From: Nannochloris sp. 'desiccata'
Lineage: Eukaryota > Chlorophyta > Trebouxiophyceae > Chlorellales > Chlorellaceae
Length of the DNA: 64,000 bases
Assembly (NCBI GenBank): GCA_019044685.2
Contig: JAGTXX020000015.1
Span: 682,001 to 746,000, forward strand
Reading direction: 5' to 3'
Position numbers and translations under genes: made by a program. The stretch's first letter is position 1, and each line of letters starts with the position of its first letter. The notes under the pieces were generated by a model. That model was not told where the DNA came from and searched no databases. It saw nothing but the letters and a program-made list of their open reading frames with translations. Positions 22,473-32,929 of this stretch are shown piece after piece.

Positions 22473-22562
22473 GGGAAACAAAAGTTTGATTTTAGCAACT
22501 TTGGCGAGGTTCAGGCGAGACAAGGTTTCCCGTCCGTTTCTCGCCAACCTCTTTTGTTTCCC
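22473..22562. repeat. nested inverted repeat (hairpin-forming)
   Basis: Outer arms GGGAAACAAAAG (22473-22484) and CTTTTGTTTCCC (22551-22562) are perfect complements; inner arms TTGGCGAG (22501-22508) and CTCGCCAA (22540-22547) are also perfect. The 90-bp unit could be a small MITE-like element. The right arm with its flank (TTTTGTTTCCCTG then TTTCCGC and AAGAAA) recurs at 40870-40906. Confidence 0.6.
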
Positions 22563-22585
22563 TGGCATTTCCGCGAAGAAAAAAC

Positions 22586-22609
22586 TTTAGGGTTCTAGGA
22601 AACCCTAAA
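22586..22609. promoter_or_regulatory. inverted telo-box pair
   Basis: TTTAGGG and CCCTAAA face each other 10 bp apart, the second inside a full AAACCCTAAA telo-box. In plants telo-boxes sit in promoters of translation-related and cell-cycle genes and bind Myb-type factors. Here it is about 110-250 bp upstream of the kinase start codons. Function is inferred; it could also be repeat debris. Confidence 0.3.
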
Positions 22610-22699
22610 ATCTCCTCACCGAGGTCGGCTCAGCTCAGAGGCCGCTCAGCTTTGAGATAGTGAGCCCTTTGAAGATCATATCATTCAATATCCGAGTAA

Positions 22700-24880
22700 A
22701 TGCACCATCGCTTATTGCTCCATTATTTTAGTGAGTCAATATGGCCAGCGAGTTTGACTTTCAAGCCGAGATTTAAGTTGCACGTGCACCCAGCTGCATC
22801 AGGTGCCATAGAAATATTTGTTCATTTATTGAATATGGGCTGTCTAGACTTCTGTGTTGTGTCTGCCGACCACTTCATCCCTGCATACCAAAGATGGGAA
22901 ACCCATCCAGCACGGCAGGACTGGGAACCCATCAAAGATCTTGGCTCAGGCTCCTTTTCTCAAGTAGTCTTGGCAAGGCACATAATCACTGGAGCTCTGG
23001 CTGCTCTTAAAGTCGTATTCCTTGACAATCCGGAGCTTGATCCTGAAACTGAGGCTATGCTTGCTCAAGAAGGTGACCTCTTGCTCCATCTTAGCCATCC
23101 TAGCCTTGTTTCGTGCTCTCAAGTAATTAAATCCCCCAGTGCGCACGTCCTAGTCCTTGAATTTTTAAGGGGGTGCTGTGTTCTTGACGGGCTCTGCCGT
23201 ATTAGCGAAGCCTACACCGAACGAGATGCATGGAGTGTCTTCCACCAGCTTGCTTCTGCTGTTGCCTACTTACATTCTCGCTCAGTGATTCACAGAGATT
23301 TAAAGCCAGAAAATCTTGTCTACGCTGAGAAATTTGCCAAACCACTAGCAGGAATCACGATGAAAGAAAGAGAGAAGCAAGAGCCTCCGATAGTCAAAGT
23401 AGTAGATCTCGGCATGGCATGGAGATATGACCCAAATATCAGTGAGCGGGGCGTTTTGGGTAGTGCAGGCTTTGTTGCACCTGAAATTATCAAAGGAGGT
23501 ATTCATACACCTGCAATGGATGTCTTCTCTATGGGTGTGTTACTATTTATCATGCTTGTAGGCAGGAAACCATTCAATATTGAAGATAGTGAGAAATTAA
23601 GGTACGCCAAGATGGGTTTAGCGGCAGCACCTGGATTACGAGACCCTCGTTGGTTGGACTTATCTCCAGATGCAAAGCATTTACTTATGGGTATGCTGAC
23701 GTTCGATCCTGAAAGGAGATTAACTGCTGCACAGGTATTAGAGCATGAATGGGTGACTACAAAAGGCGGTCGGGTGTTACGCATGTTGGGTATGGATGTC
23801 GCTCTCGGTGCTGCCACAGTTGCAGAGATGCGAAGACTCAAATTTTTATGCAATGGCGTTGTAGCTATGCGACGAGTTGCATTTTCTGTGGAAGAACAGA
23901 ACCAAAGCAGAAAAAATAAGAAAAACAAGCAAAAACAGCAAATGTCTTCTCAAAATTCTGCCCCTGCTGGTGGTGTTGCGGCAAAGGCGGTGGAGGTGGG
24001 TTCTTGCAGAGAACATGCATATTATTTAGATAATTTACGCCGTATGCAAAGACGTGAATCGAGTGTACGAAATGGAGGTAATCGTAGTTTCCGCGGTATT
24101 GCCCGTACTATTACGGCTGCGTCATACCGTCACATTCATGATACAGGAGGTTCTGTCCATTGTGGCGAAGAAGCAGTACCTAAAGCTAGTACTGGAATGA
24201 GGAGATCAGGTACTGCCCTGTTACTGAGTGAAGTTTTATCGCCTGCACCTGAGTTTGGCAGTATTCATGGTGGGTCTGTGAGGAGCTCTGGAGGCGGGGG
24301 CAGTTATCACAACAGCGGCAACTCTGCAGCTGCCAGTGGAATGTCTCGGTCCACTTCTGGACTGTTTTTATTAGGTGCTTCATTACGGCAATATATGGAT
24401 GTATCAATTCATGGTGCCAGCAGTGGAAATAGCGCTGCGAAACTGCTCTCAAATGCAACTGTAGCTCCTGAAGGCGACAAGCAACCGCCGCCGCCAGCAG
24501 CAGTAACATTATTAGCTCCTAAAGATGTAGGCAAAACTACATCAGTACCCGCATCTATCCCGCTGGCCTCTCCTCCAACAATACGAACAATTGTTGTGAA
24601 GAAAAGAGGTAGTTTCGATACACCCTTGACACCAACGAGCCTTCATTATGGAAATAACAACACCAACACCGTAAATGTACGGAGCGGGACATCAACTTCG
24701 ACAGATGAAGAATATTTGAAAATAATTCAAGCACGTGCTACAGCTAATGATAGTGGGCTTGGAAAGGAACTTTATGGTGGAAGTAGAAATAGTCTTGATA
24801 CCTCCTCATCTCCTACGAAGAGCAATAGAAGTGGTAGTGCTGGAAGGAGAGTACATTCAGTGAAACCGCTGTCAGAGTAG
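22700..24880 (+). CDS. Ser/Thr protein kinase, CAMK-like
   Basis: A protein kinase with a catalytic domain at about residues 74-355 of the 726-residue reading. The glycine loop GSGSFSQV, the ATP-binding lysine in ALKVV, the catalytic loop HRDLKPEN, the metal-binding motif in the form DLG (VVDLGMAW) instead of DFG, and VAPEI with AMDVFSMGVLLFIMLVGRKPF are visible, so it should be active. The C-terminal half is Ser/Gly/Thr-rich and probably disordered, with many possible phosphorylation sites. Two starts are possible: ATG 22700, or ATG 22835, which gives MGCLDFC, a good N-myristoylation and palmitoylation signal and 681 residues; I favour the second biologically but report the longer reading. 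Target pathway unknown. Confidence 0.85.
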   Translation: MHHRLLLHYFSESIWPASLTFKPRFKLHVHPAASGAIEIFVHLLNMGCLDFCVVSADHFIPAYQRWETHPARQDWEPIKDLGSGSFSQVVLARHIITGALAALKVVFLDNPELDPETEAMLAQEGDLLLHLSHPSLVSCSQVIKSPSAHVLVLEFLRGCCVLDGLCRISEAYTERDAWSVFHQLASAVAYLHSRSVIHRDLKPENLVYAEKFAKPLAGITMKEREKQEPPIVKVVDLGMAWRYDPNISERGVLGSAGFVAPEIIKGGIHTPAMDVFSMGVLLFIMLVGRKPFNIEDSEKLRYAKMGLAAAPGLRDPRWLDLSPDAKHLLMGMLTFDPERRLTAAQVLEHEWVTTKGGRVLRMLGMDVALGAATVAEMRRLKFLCNGVVAMRRVAFSVEEQNQSRKNKKNKQKQQMSSQNSAPAGGVAAKAVEVGSCREHAYYLDNLRRMQRRESSVRNGGNRSFRGIARTITAASYRHIHDTGGSVHCGEEAVPKASTGMRRSGTALLLSEVLSPAPEFGSIHGGSVRSSGGGGSYHNSGNSAAASGMSRSTSGLFLLGASLRQYMDVSIHGASSGNSAAKLLSNATVAPEGDKQPPPPAAVTLLAPKDVGKTTSVPASIPLASPPTIRTIVVKKRGSFDTPLTPTSLHYGNNNTNTVNVRSGTSTSTDEEYLKIIQARATANDSGLGKELYGGSRNSLDTSSSPTKSNRSGSAGRRVHSVKPLSE

Positions 24881-25575
24881 ATTTTAGTTTTTTTTATGTT
24901 TTCAGTATATTTTCTTTTTTCTTTCGGAACAAATTTGAACGTTGCGTGCAGTATATATCCCAGTTTTTGGAATGAATAGGTGCCGTTTTTCTCTAGTAAC
25001 ATACCCTGTGTAAATTAGCAAGTTTTCTGCTGACTCGAGAAGAAGAACACTTTCGAAGTTTGTTCCTATTTTCTTCTTTTGGAACGTATAGAGGCACAAT
25101 TTGCTCTAAATTACAGCCAAGTGATATGTAATATCGAAAATAGAAGAAAATCCAGCAATTTAACACAAAATAGCGATTAAAAATGGGCAACCAAAACAGA
25201 AAAATAAAATAAAATAAAAGAACCCCAACAGGTAACTTGAGGGATCGTGAGAAGCCACCACCGCGGCTTCAGGGCACCCCTATGTAGGAGAGTAAGAGAG
25301 GGGTTAGCCTATCCCAGTAGGCAAAAGGAGATTTGTACGGAGCAGCTACCCGGCAACCGAAATATTTGGGTGCCCACCTTCAACTTGGCAAGTAGCTAGG
25401 AGAGCTTCGTCGAGTCGAAGTTTGAAGCGCGAAGGGCGGCAGAAAAAAACGCTCTAGAAACGTGATGAATTTTGAAATTGCACTGAATGGAGGAGTGGTG
25501 CTTTTCGATAGATACTTTACTATTTCAAAGCCGCTTCAACAGAGGGTGCGCACGCATCCTTTAATCTGAGGCGTG
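24881..25575. other. intergenic with dispersed repeat copy 2
   Basis: Kinase 3' UTR (a TGTAA element lies about 130 bp after the stop) and promoter of the RING gene. It contains the second copy of the dispersed repeat at 25200-25250. The GC-richer DNA following it (25250-25450) may belong to the same element, but its end is not visible. Confidence 0.45.
25200..25250 (+). repeat. dispersed repeat, copy 2
   Basis: An AAAATAAAAT-type run, GAACCCCA, then ACTTGAGGGATCGTGA. It matches 5879-5930 in opposite orientation with a few substitutions and one indel. Two copies 19 kb apart in intergenic DNA point to a mobile or amplified sequence. Confidence 0.6.
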
Positions 25576-28355
25576 ATGGCTTCCGATGATGTGTGTTTAG
25601 TCTGCACTGAGCCACTCCAGTTCACAGCGTATGGTCCTTGTGGACATAATGAGACATGTTCCAAATGCGTATCTCGTCTGCGCTCTGTGTTGAAGGACTC
25701 TCGCTGTGCTTATTGCCAGCAACAGCAACCGGCGGTTTTTGTGACACGCTCGGCAGGCTCGTTTACACAACAGCTAGCACCAGAAGCATTTGAGCAATTA
25801 GATGTATGTAGCAGTGGTGAAACAATTAGCACACTGGGTTTCTCAGTGCCCAATCTGGCCTTTTGAATGCTGGAAATCTGAGTTTACATTATTCTAGAAC
25901 CAACCGCCTTCTTCCGTTTTATTTTTAATGTTATTTTCTTCTTACTCTGCAGGCTCGGGCTAAAGCTGGAGAACTATATTACCTCGACAGTGCTCAGGCG
26001 TATTTTGACGATGCTTCTCATTATGAAGAACTCCGCGCTCTGTGCAGTTTCACTCACCCTTTAGGTGGCTCTGACCGTGTTTTCTCTTCATTACGCACAC
26101 TGAAACATCACCTCCAAACAACCCATAAACGTTCCTTTTGCGAGATCTGTTTAGAAGGCCGTAAAGTCTTCCTTGCTGAACAAATTGCATATACAAAATC
26201 TGAGCTTGATAGACACATGAAACAAGGAGACCTCGATGGCGCAATGGCAGAATCAGGATTTAAAGGGCACCCCGAGTGTCGGTTTTGTAAAAAAAGATAT
26301 TATGGTGAAAATGAGCTATACCAACACATGCACACTACCCATGAAGAGTGTTTTATATGTAGAAGAGGCGCTCCACATCGTCATGTGTATTATAGGGATT
26401 ACCCAGACCTGGAGAATCATTTTAGGCAAGGGCATTACCCTTGTGAACACCCGAGGTGTTTAGAGCAGAAATTCATTGTGTTTGCTACTGAGCAAGAGCT
26501 GAGAACGCATACTGCACGTGAACATGGTCAAACGCTTACCAAACAAGAAAGGAAACAAGCGTTAACTGTGCCTGTAGCATTTAATTATAGACGACCAGGA
26601 GAACAAGGAGAGGGGCTGCCGGGGTCAACCAGTGCGACCAATTTAGCAGCAGTAGCAGCTTCGGGACAAAGAACTGTAGTTATAGGTGGCGCAGCGAGTG
26701 TACCGAGTCAGTTATCTGGTGGACAGCAAAATAATAGAAGAGGAGGAGGAAGAGGAAGTAGACCTAATGTAGCAGCAATAGAGCACCAGCAGCAGATTGC
26801 AGCAGCGATGGCAGCCTCGACCTCGGGTGCTGCTGCTGGTGCTGCCACTGATGCTCATTATAGAAATTCTTCTTCACAACCAGAGAGCGCAGGAGGCGCT
26901 GCATCTATTGGGGAGCCTTCAATGGCGCATTTGTCTTTACGAGAGTCTGAATTTCCTTCGTTTGTAGCGCCTAGTGCTGGTCCAGCTGTGGGCGGTCGGT
27001 GGGTAGCTGGTGGTGGTGGTCCAGGATCTCAGTCTGCAATTAATTCGCTGCAAGATTTCCCGGCCTTACCTGGACAATCCAAATCAGCAAAAAGAAGATC
27101 TGCAAAGAAGAAAACAGCAGCAGAAGTTCTTGGGGGAGGTGGCTCTGTTCGTGTGCTACAAAACGGTACCGTTGGAGCAAGCGGGAGCGGTACGAGTGGA
27201 CTCTCTAGACAAGAGCATTTCCCTGCTCTAGGTGCCGATGCAGTACCTTTTACACGAGATACGCTTGAAGATGAGTTTCAACCTGTAGTACGGCGTAATA
27301 GAGGTCCATTACCTCGACCACCGTCGTCCCAAGAGATCGCAGAGCCAGCACCGCTTGGACCAACTGTGGCACAGGCAGCAGCTGCAGCTGCAGCAGCACG
27401 AGGTCAAAAAATTAAGAATAAAAAGCAGTTGCCTCCTCTTCCTGGTCTTCCAGGAGCAGCAGCAGCAGCAGGGGATTCCAGTACTACTGTGCCAGACCCA
27501 AATACCAGTAATGGTCGTAGAAAAAGTGGTATTGATGACGACGCTTCTTCTTCCTCTTCTGCCTCTTTTGGAGGTATTTCCAGTGCTCTCCGTGCTGCAA
27601 ATCGTGAACTCGTTGCTAAAATTAAAGCCCGGCTTGGCTCAGACGAAGTCAAATTTTCAGAATTTAAAAGTAAAAGTGCCGCCTGGGTTAAAGGAGAAAT
27701 TACCTCAAAGGCTTATCACAGTGCAGTCTCTTCTCTTGGCTTGGTTTCTGTGGTACCTGAACTAGCATCTACATGTCCTGATGCGAGTAAAAGAGATGAA
27801 TTACTCGCTGTTCATACTTCGGCCTTTGCTGCTCCACCTTTGCCTAGTAATCAACAACAAACAAGTTGGATGCCGCCTGAAGCAGCTGCAGCTGGCGCTG
27901 CACATGCTGCTAAGAATAGTAGCTGGTCTTGTGCTACGTGTACGTTAGTTAACGCGCCTGCTGCGGTTATTTGCGAAGCATGCGGGAATAGAAAAGCACT
28001 TCCTGGCGATGCGCCCAGTCAATGGGCTGGTGGTGGTGCTGGTGCTGCTGGTGGTGGTGGTGGTGGTAGCAGTAAGCCTTCTAGTGCAGTTGAATTGTTC
28101 CCTGCGTTACCTCAAGCCCCAAAAGCAGCAGCACCTTCTTCCAGCAAGACAGCGGGGCCTTCGAGTTCAAAAACTGAAAGTGGTGCTAGTGGTAAAAAGA
28201 GTAAACAATCATTATCTGATTTCTATCAAAATACCAAAGTACACCCTCAGAATGTGTGGAGAAATCCTGCTTTGAAAGGGCAATGGGCCTCAGATGGAGC
28301 TGGAAAGATGGCTGGAGAAGAAAGAGCACTGAACGATGCGTGGAGTAAAAAATAA
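25576..28355 (+). CDS. ZNF598/Hel2-like RING E3 ubiquitin ligase with RanBP2-type finger
   Basis: A likely ribosome-associated E3 ligase of the ZNF598/Hel2 family, which marks collided ribosomes by ubiquitinating small-subunit proteins. Exons 25576-25803 and 25953-28355, joined in phase 0, give 876 residues. The RING finger uses C7, C10, C22, H24, C28, C31, C44 and C47. The family's conserved block of C2H2-like fingers follows at about residues 115-270 (CEICLEGRKVF, CRFCKKRYYGENELYQH, CFICRRGAPHRHVYYRDY, CEHPRCLEQKFIVF). The middle is disordered with LQDFPAL and EHFPALG motifs typical of the family. Near residue 732 is an extra RanBP2/NZF-type zinc finger (SWSCATCTLVN...CEACG), which may bind ubiquitin. 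Function is inferred from the architecture. Confidence 0.92.
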
Positions 28356-28808
28356 TTAAAAGTAGATGAATATATTTTGTAAAGGAGCTTTAATTAGAGC
28401 AAAAGCAAATTTAAATGTAACTTTGATGCTGTTGATTGTTTCTCATGGATTTTTTATGGCGATGCACTGCACAAAGACTTCTCGGTGACTCGACGGAGTA
28501 AATCGGCGAGAAAAAAAACTGTGGTATGGCGGTCCAGCAAAATTTTGGAGGAAGAAAGGAAATATTTGGGATTTGGAGTGAAAGTTCAAAAGAGAGATCC
28601 TTTGCAACCCTCGCAGCACAGCTGATATATTATTTAGATTCTAAACATTATAAATAGCCTGCGATCCGGTGTTTTAAAGACGCAAAGGCAACCTTGACAA
28701 GGACAGTAAATTTGAAATTTCAAAGTAATCTTAAGTCGAAATAAGAGTTTCGGGCGACAGGAAATACATTGATTTAGTCCAAAAGTATAATAGTACACCA
28801 ATTCTGGC
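28356..28808. other. intergenic, ZNF598-like gene to unknown gene
   Basis: 3' UTR with TGTAA about 22 bp after the stop codon, then promoter DNA. No further feature seen. Confidence 0.45.
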
Positions 28809-30861
28809 ATGACAACCATGGATGGCAGCCCTTTGAGGAACGATGTCGATGATTTTGATTCCTTGGGTGTAATTAATGCGTTGGAACGCACCTGTGAGCT
28901 GGAATCCAAGCTGCGTCAAGCCATCCAACAAACTCATCCACTCACTACGACCCTTGATTGGGACTTTAATGCTGCGGATAGGGAACGTGAGGCCTTGTTG
29001 GCAATCAGGTGAGTTGCTGGGCACCAATCTTGTTTTAAATTTCTAACGTTCTCTAAATTTTTAAGAGCAAACCTTCACTTCATACGTAATATCAACCCCT
29101 TGACTCTCTAAAAACTGCAGTGCACAATTGGAATATATGGAGGATAAGCTCCGCGAGTACCGATTCCTCAAACAGTCCACTTCCGAGCAGAAAGCCGTTT
29201 TACTCGGCCAGCTTGATGGCGTTCGCAGGGAGCTGTTAGAGGTCCTTGCCTCCAGTGCTCCTCGCATCATGTTTGCCAAAGAAATCGTCCGCGAAGTCCT
29301 CAACTTTGCCTCCGCTGGAGATGATACCCCACGCAGCGGGGCATCCCCATCACAGCCATCCTCCCGTTTTCCTTCTTCTAGAGAGAAAGGTAGTCGCGAC
29401 AATCGCAACGCTGCCCCCGTTGCTGAATCTTCTCTATTCAGCCTTATGAGCGGATCTCCTAAACCTTCCCTCCCTTCTGGACAACCTTCTTACGGAAGCC
29501 TCCATGAAAACGACCTTTGGGATGGCAGCAATCAACACAACCGCCACCGCATTGGTAGTAGTAAACAAGTGACAGGCCCTAATGGCAATGACGATCTCGC
29601 CATGCCTGTTCCTGGTGCTACATCTACTGCTTCTCGATCTCGTGGTATCCATTCCACCACTACTACTTCTACTTCTACTGCTGCTGCACATCAACAACAT
29701 GAATCTATGAAGGACCGGTCCCGGAGGTACGGCTCTTCTTGTACTTCTACTGTGAGCCATCATCACATCACTGATGAAGATATCTATGGCCCTGCCCCTA
29801 TCATAGGTGGTGGTGGTGGTAAGAATACTACGACGAGAATTTCTTCCCCTGGCGGCACTGTTCCTGCATCCCTTCCTAGTAATGACAGTGGACAGAAGGC
29901 TCCTGCCACTGGTGCCAGTGGATCTTCTGCTGCGAATAACGATGCACATATACCTGGGGGTATGTTGAAAATTCGAGAGATGCTCTCCCGTGCTGAAAAA
30001 GGTCTCTCCGCTGTGGCAGAAACAAAAGAACAAAGGCGAGCGCCTCCAAGGATCCTTGGCAATGAAAATAACGGAAATGACCTCCGTGGACACGGAACTG
30101 AAGATTGGGATGGAATTTCCCCTAGTGGATACAACACGCCACCCCCTGAATTTGATTCAGAGCAGGTGACAATCGATGGTGCGAAGCCTTGGGTACCTCG
30201 TGGTGGTGCTGGGGGTGGTGCTGGTCATCCTGGGTACTCTCCTGCTGTGTCCAACAAGTCATATTCTGTCCGTGATTGGACAATAAAAGCTGAACCTCAT
30301 TCTGCTTCCCAATTCACCCCTCGAAGCACCGCTGGTGGTCCTTCCACTGAGGGTGGAGATGCTAGCTCCACCCATGGTGGTGGTGGTGGTGGTGGTGTCG
30401 CCCCCGGCTTGCCTGGCCTAGTTGGCAAATTAGCTGGATTTGCATTTGTATTGGGGAGTATTGCTGCTGCTACAATGGCTGCAACTGGTACTTTGCCTGG
30501 ATCGCATAGCAAAACCGACACTAACAACAGCGGCACACGTCGTAGAAACAGAGAAACTCCTCGATCCTCAAACCAGCGTCAAGGCGCAACCAGTAACAGT
30601 GTCAGAAGAGTAAGCTCTGGCCAAGGCGCTGCTGATTTGCCTCCTTGGAGGGATGGAAATAGCAATGGTTCTACGTACGCTTCTTCTGGAGGAGCAGGGG
30701 CACGCCGTAAAGCGAGCTCTGGGAGGACAAGCAAAACAACCGGTCCCAGTCGAGGTGGATCTAATCATCAACAAGGTCCTGTGATGCACGTGCACCAACC
30801 ACCCTCTTCTGGTTCATTCCCTGCTGTCACTCCCCCCGATGTTACCGCGGCTATGGGCTAA
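28809..30861 (+). CDS. hypothetical protein, N-terminal coiled coil and hydrophobic segment
   Basis: Exons 28809-29008 and 29121-30861, joined across codon 67 by a GT-AG intron, give 646 residues. I do not recognise it. The first 130 residues are helical and probably a coiled coil (NALERTCELESKLRQA, then AQLEYMEDKLREYRFLKQS and RRELLEVLASS). The long middle is low-complexity, rich in Ser, Gly, Thr and His, and likely disordered. Near residues 500-523 there is one hydrophobic stretch (LVGKLAGFAFVLGSIAAATMA), a possible membrane anchor near the C-terminus, followed by a basic Ser/Gly-rich tail. This could be a tail-proximal anchored tether, but that is speculation. Conserved helical ends argue for a real gene. 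Confidence 0.7.
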
Positions 30862-31402
30862 GATAGATTACTGGAAATATTGGTATTATGGGATATTCTA
30901 AGAAAAGTCGAGTGAGCCTATTCATGGTTCTCCTCTAAAGAAATAGTATGATCTGATGTAAAGAATAATTTCTGACTTTCTTTTTAGATTTGTTTCCGTC
31001 CGACAATTACTTTGATTCGTTAAATAGTATTTGTCTTTGTTGCTAAACCCAATATAATGTCTACGTCAATTTTACCTGCGTTATTCCTCGCACCCACATT
31101 TATCTTCAACCCGGCACCGTCATCGAAAAGATGTACACCCCCCCCCCCCATTTGTGAGATCTCTTTTCTCTTGCCCTGCCCTCTCTTACCCTGCTGATAC
31201 GACACCTTCTATTCGTACTCTACTCTAACCAATGTTTGTTTTCCTTCTTTATTTCACCTTATTTTGTAAGACACGACAGTAAAAACACCAATAGAATTTT
31301 CACTTGATGCCAGTTTTAAAAATTTGAATTAAATTAGCAAATGCAGATGATTTAAATTAACATAACAGAGCTCTCTATCTCTCTAACAACTTTTCTTCTT
31401 CA
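30862..31402. other. convergent 3' region with poly-C run
   Basis: Tail-to-tail intergenic DNA. A TGTAA element lies about 95 bp after the upstream stop codon, and a run of about 13 C sits near 31138-31150. Nothing else recognised. Confidence 0.45.
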
Positions 31403-32929
31403 TCACGTGTTTTTCATTTTCTTCTTCTGAACCACACCAGCTGCAGCTGCGGAGTTATCATCTTCGCCGTAATCACTCGCCTCTGTCTCATCTCTCCTTG
31501 TACGAGTGTCCGCCAACATCTTTTCTAATTGTTTCCTTAATCTTTTCGCTGCCCCAGTCCTCTTTTTTACCATTATATCAACTATTTCATCATACGTAGG
31601 GGGTATTACTACTCGACCATCACCGTCAGCAGCGGTGTGCCGAGCAGTAGCCAATTCTCTTTTTACTGCATCTTCCCAACTATCAGGGATCAATTCGTCA
31701 TCTCCATCGGGATCTCCATCACTGCCCTCTGTAGACCCTAACCTACTACCTATGTACCCACTCGACTGTACAAATTCCAACTCTACAGGATCTGGGCGGT
31801 ACAATGATACAAACATTTTCATTAATTCTGGGTGAGAGTCGTACTGTGTGATAACTGACGGGATGGGACCCTGATGATCTGGTTCTGCGAGTAATTCAGC
31901 TGCTGCACGTGACCCAGATCTATGAATGATGCCATACCCATCCATTATGGCGGGAAAACCAAAACTAGCTCCAAATACTGGAGCATGCATGTCTTTATAA
32001 CTTGCAATGCTAAAAGCGAAATCTAAATTTAAGGGATCTTTGCCAATATCGTACACAGAATGTGCTAACGCTGCAATATCTGGGCGATTATTACGTAAGC
32101 ATTTAAATCGTACACGTGTATCTAAGATATCAGCAAGAAGTCGTACATATTGTAAAATGGCATCTCTTCGACCAAACACAGCATCAGCGGAAAGGACCGG
32201 TTGCTCACCTAAGGAAGCAACCCCTGGTGTACCGTAACAGTCATTTACAGAGGCCAACGTAGGTTCGTGTTGTTGGACTTGGACTCCACCAAGCTGAGCA
32301 CCACCTTCTTCGCTTACTAAAACCTTGCCTGTTGCAATTGCTGCTCTGACCTCCCCGTTTGCAAAAGGGTCATCTTGTAGAGCGATATTTTCTACAGCGC
32401 CTAAGATGGCGACACCTTTTGAGATATCGCCTGCTTTTTGTTCTAGATAGAGTAAATAATGCTGCAGGGCCGAGAGGGGGATACGGCCAGGTTGCCTAAC
32501 GTCTTCCTTGTCGGTCGGGTCATCAATTATCGGTGGAGGGTTGAAAGCAATAGCCTCAACACCCACCCTAGCGTATAGTTCAGCAACGCGTCTACGTGCC
32601 ATAAGGTCGGGATGTGTGAAAATAATAAGTTTCGTCCTAGGGGAACGAGTCGCCCAGGAATGAACAAAAATAGCAAGACGTTGGATGTTGATACTGTTGT
32701 ACGCATATGCTAGAGCGATATTTCCTGTAGCAGATGGAGCCGTTATGAGATCTCCGTAGGCATTTATAGTGGTTTCTTCAGGGATGGGGGTGTGAGTGCT
32801 ACGGGGGAAGATCATAAGAAGAACTGCCGCTGCAAAGCCAAAGACGGTAAATAATGTGAGGAGACGTGTGGGCCGACGGGGACCCCGGCGGCCCCCTAGA
32901 CCAAATGGACGATCTTTATATAGAGGCAT
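31403..32929 (-). CDS. type II membrane protein, glycosyltransferase-like
   Basis: Single exon of 508 residues. A short Arg-rich cytoplasmic tail (RRGPRRPTR) is followed by one membrane segment (LLTLFTVFGFAAAVLLMIF, about residues 23-41), so the protein is probably a Golgi/ER type II protein with a lumenal domain. That domain reads like a nucleotide-diphospho-sugar transferase fold: NIQRLAIFVHSWATR, TKLIIFTHPDLMARRRV, then an acidic and loop region and YGIIHRSGSR and ITQYDSHPELMKMF. I see no unambiguous family signature or DxD metal site, so the glycosyltransferase call is tentative. The C-terminal tail is charged and low-complexity. It is divergent from the CDC26-TTM3 locus, 644 bp between start codons. 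Confidence 0.65.
   Translation of the reverse strand: MPLYKDRPFGLGGRRGPRRPTRLLTLFTVFGFAAAVLLMIFPRSTHTPIPEETTINAYGDLITAPSATGNIALAYAYNSINIQRLAIFVHSWATRSPRTKLIIFTHPDLMARRRVAELYARVGVEAIAFNPPPIIDDPTDKEDVRQPGRIPLSALQHYLLYLEQKAGDISKGVAILGAVENIALQDDPFANGEVRAAIATGKVLVSEEGGAQLGGVQVQQHEPTLASVNDCYGTPGVASLGEQPVLSADAVFGRRDAILQYVRLLADILDTRVRFKCLRNNRPDIAALAHSVYDIGKDPLNLDFAFSIASYKDMHAPVFGASFGFPAIMDGYGIIHRSGSRAAAELLAEPDHQGPIPSVITQYDSHPELMKMFVSLYRPDPVELEFVQSSGYIGSRLGSTEGSDGDPDGDDELIPDSWEDAVKRELATARHTAADGDGRVVIPPTYDEIVDIMVKKRTGAAKRLRKQLEKMLADTRTRRDETEASDYGEDDNSAAAAGVVQKKKMKNT

Larger units (their letters stand above)
21355..22699. other. 1.3 kb divergent region with palindromic repeats
   Basis: Between the coiled-coil gene and the kinase gene. 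It includes a section at about 21880-22130 dense in TTTTGCGG / CCGC motifs on both strands, and a nested inverted repeat (22473-22562, listed separately) followed by a telomere-box pair. An open frame on the minus strand at 21701-22093 (130 codons) resembles nothing known and is not called. Confidence 0.45.
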
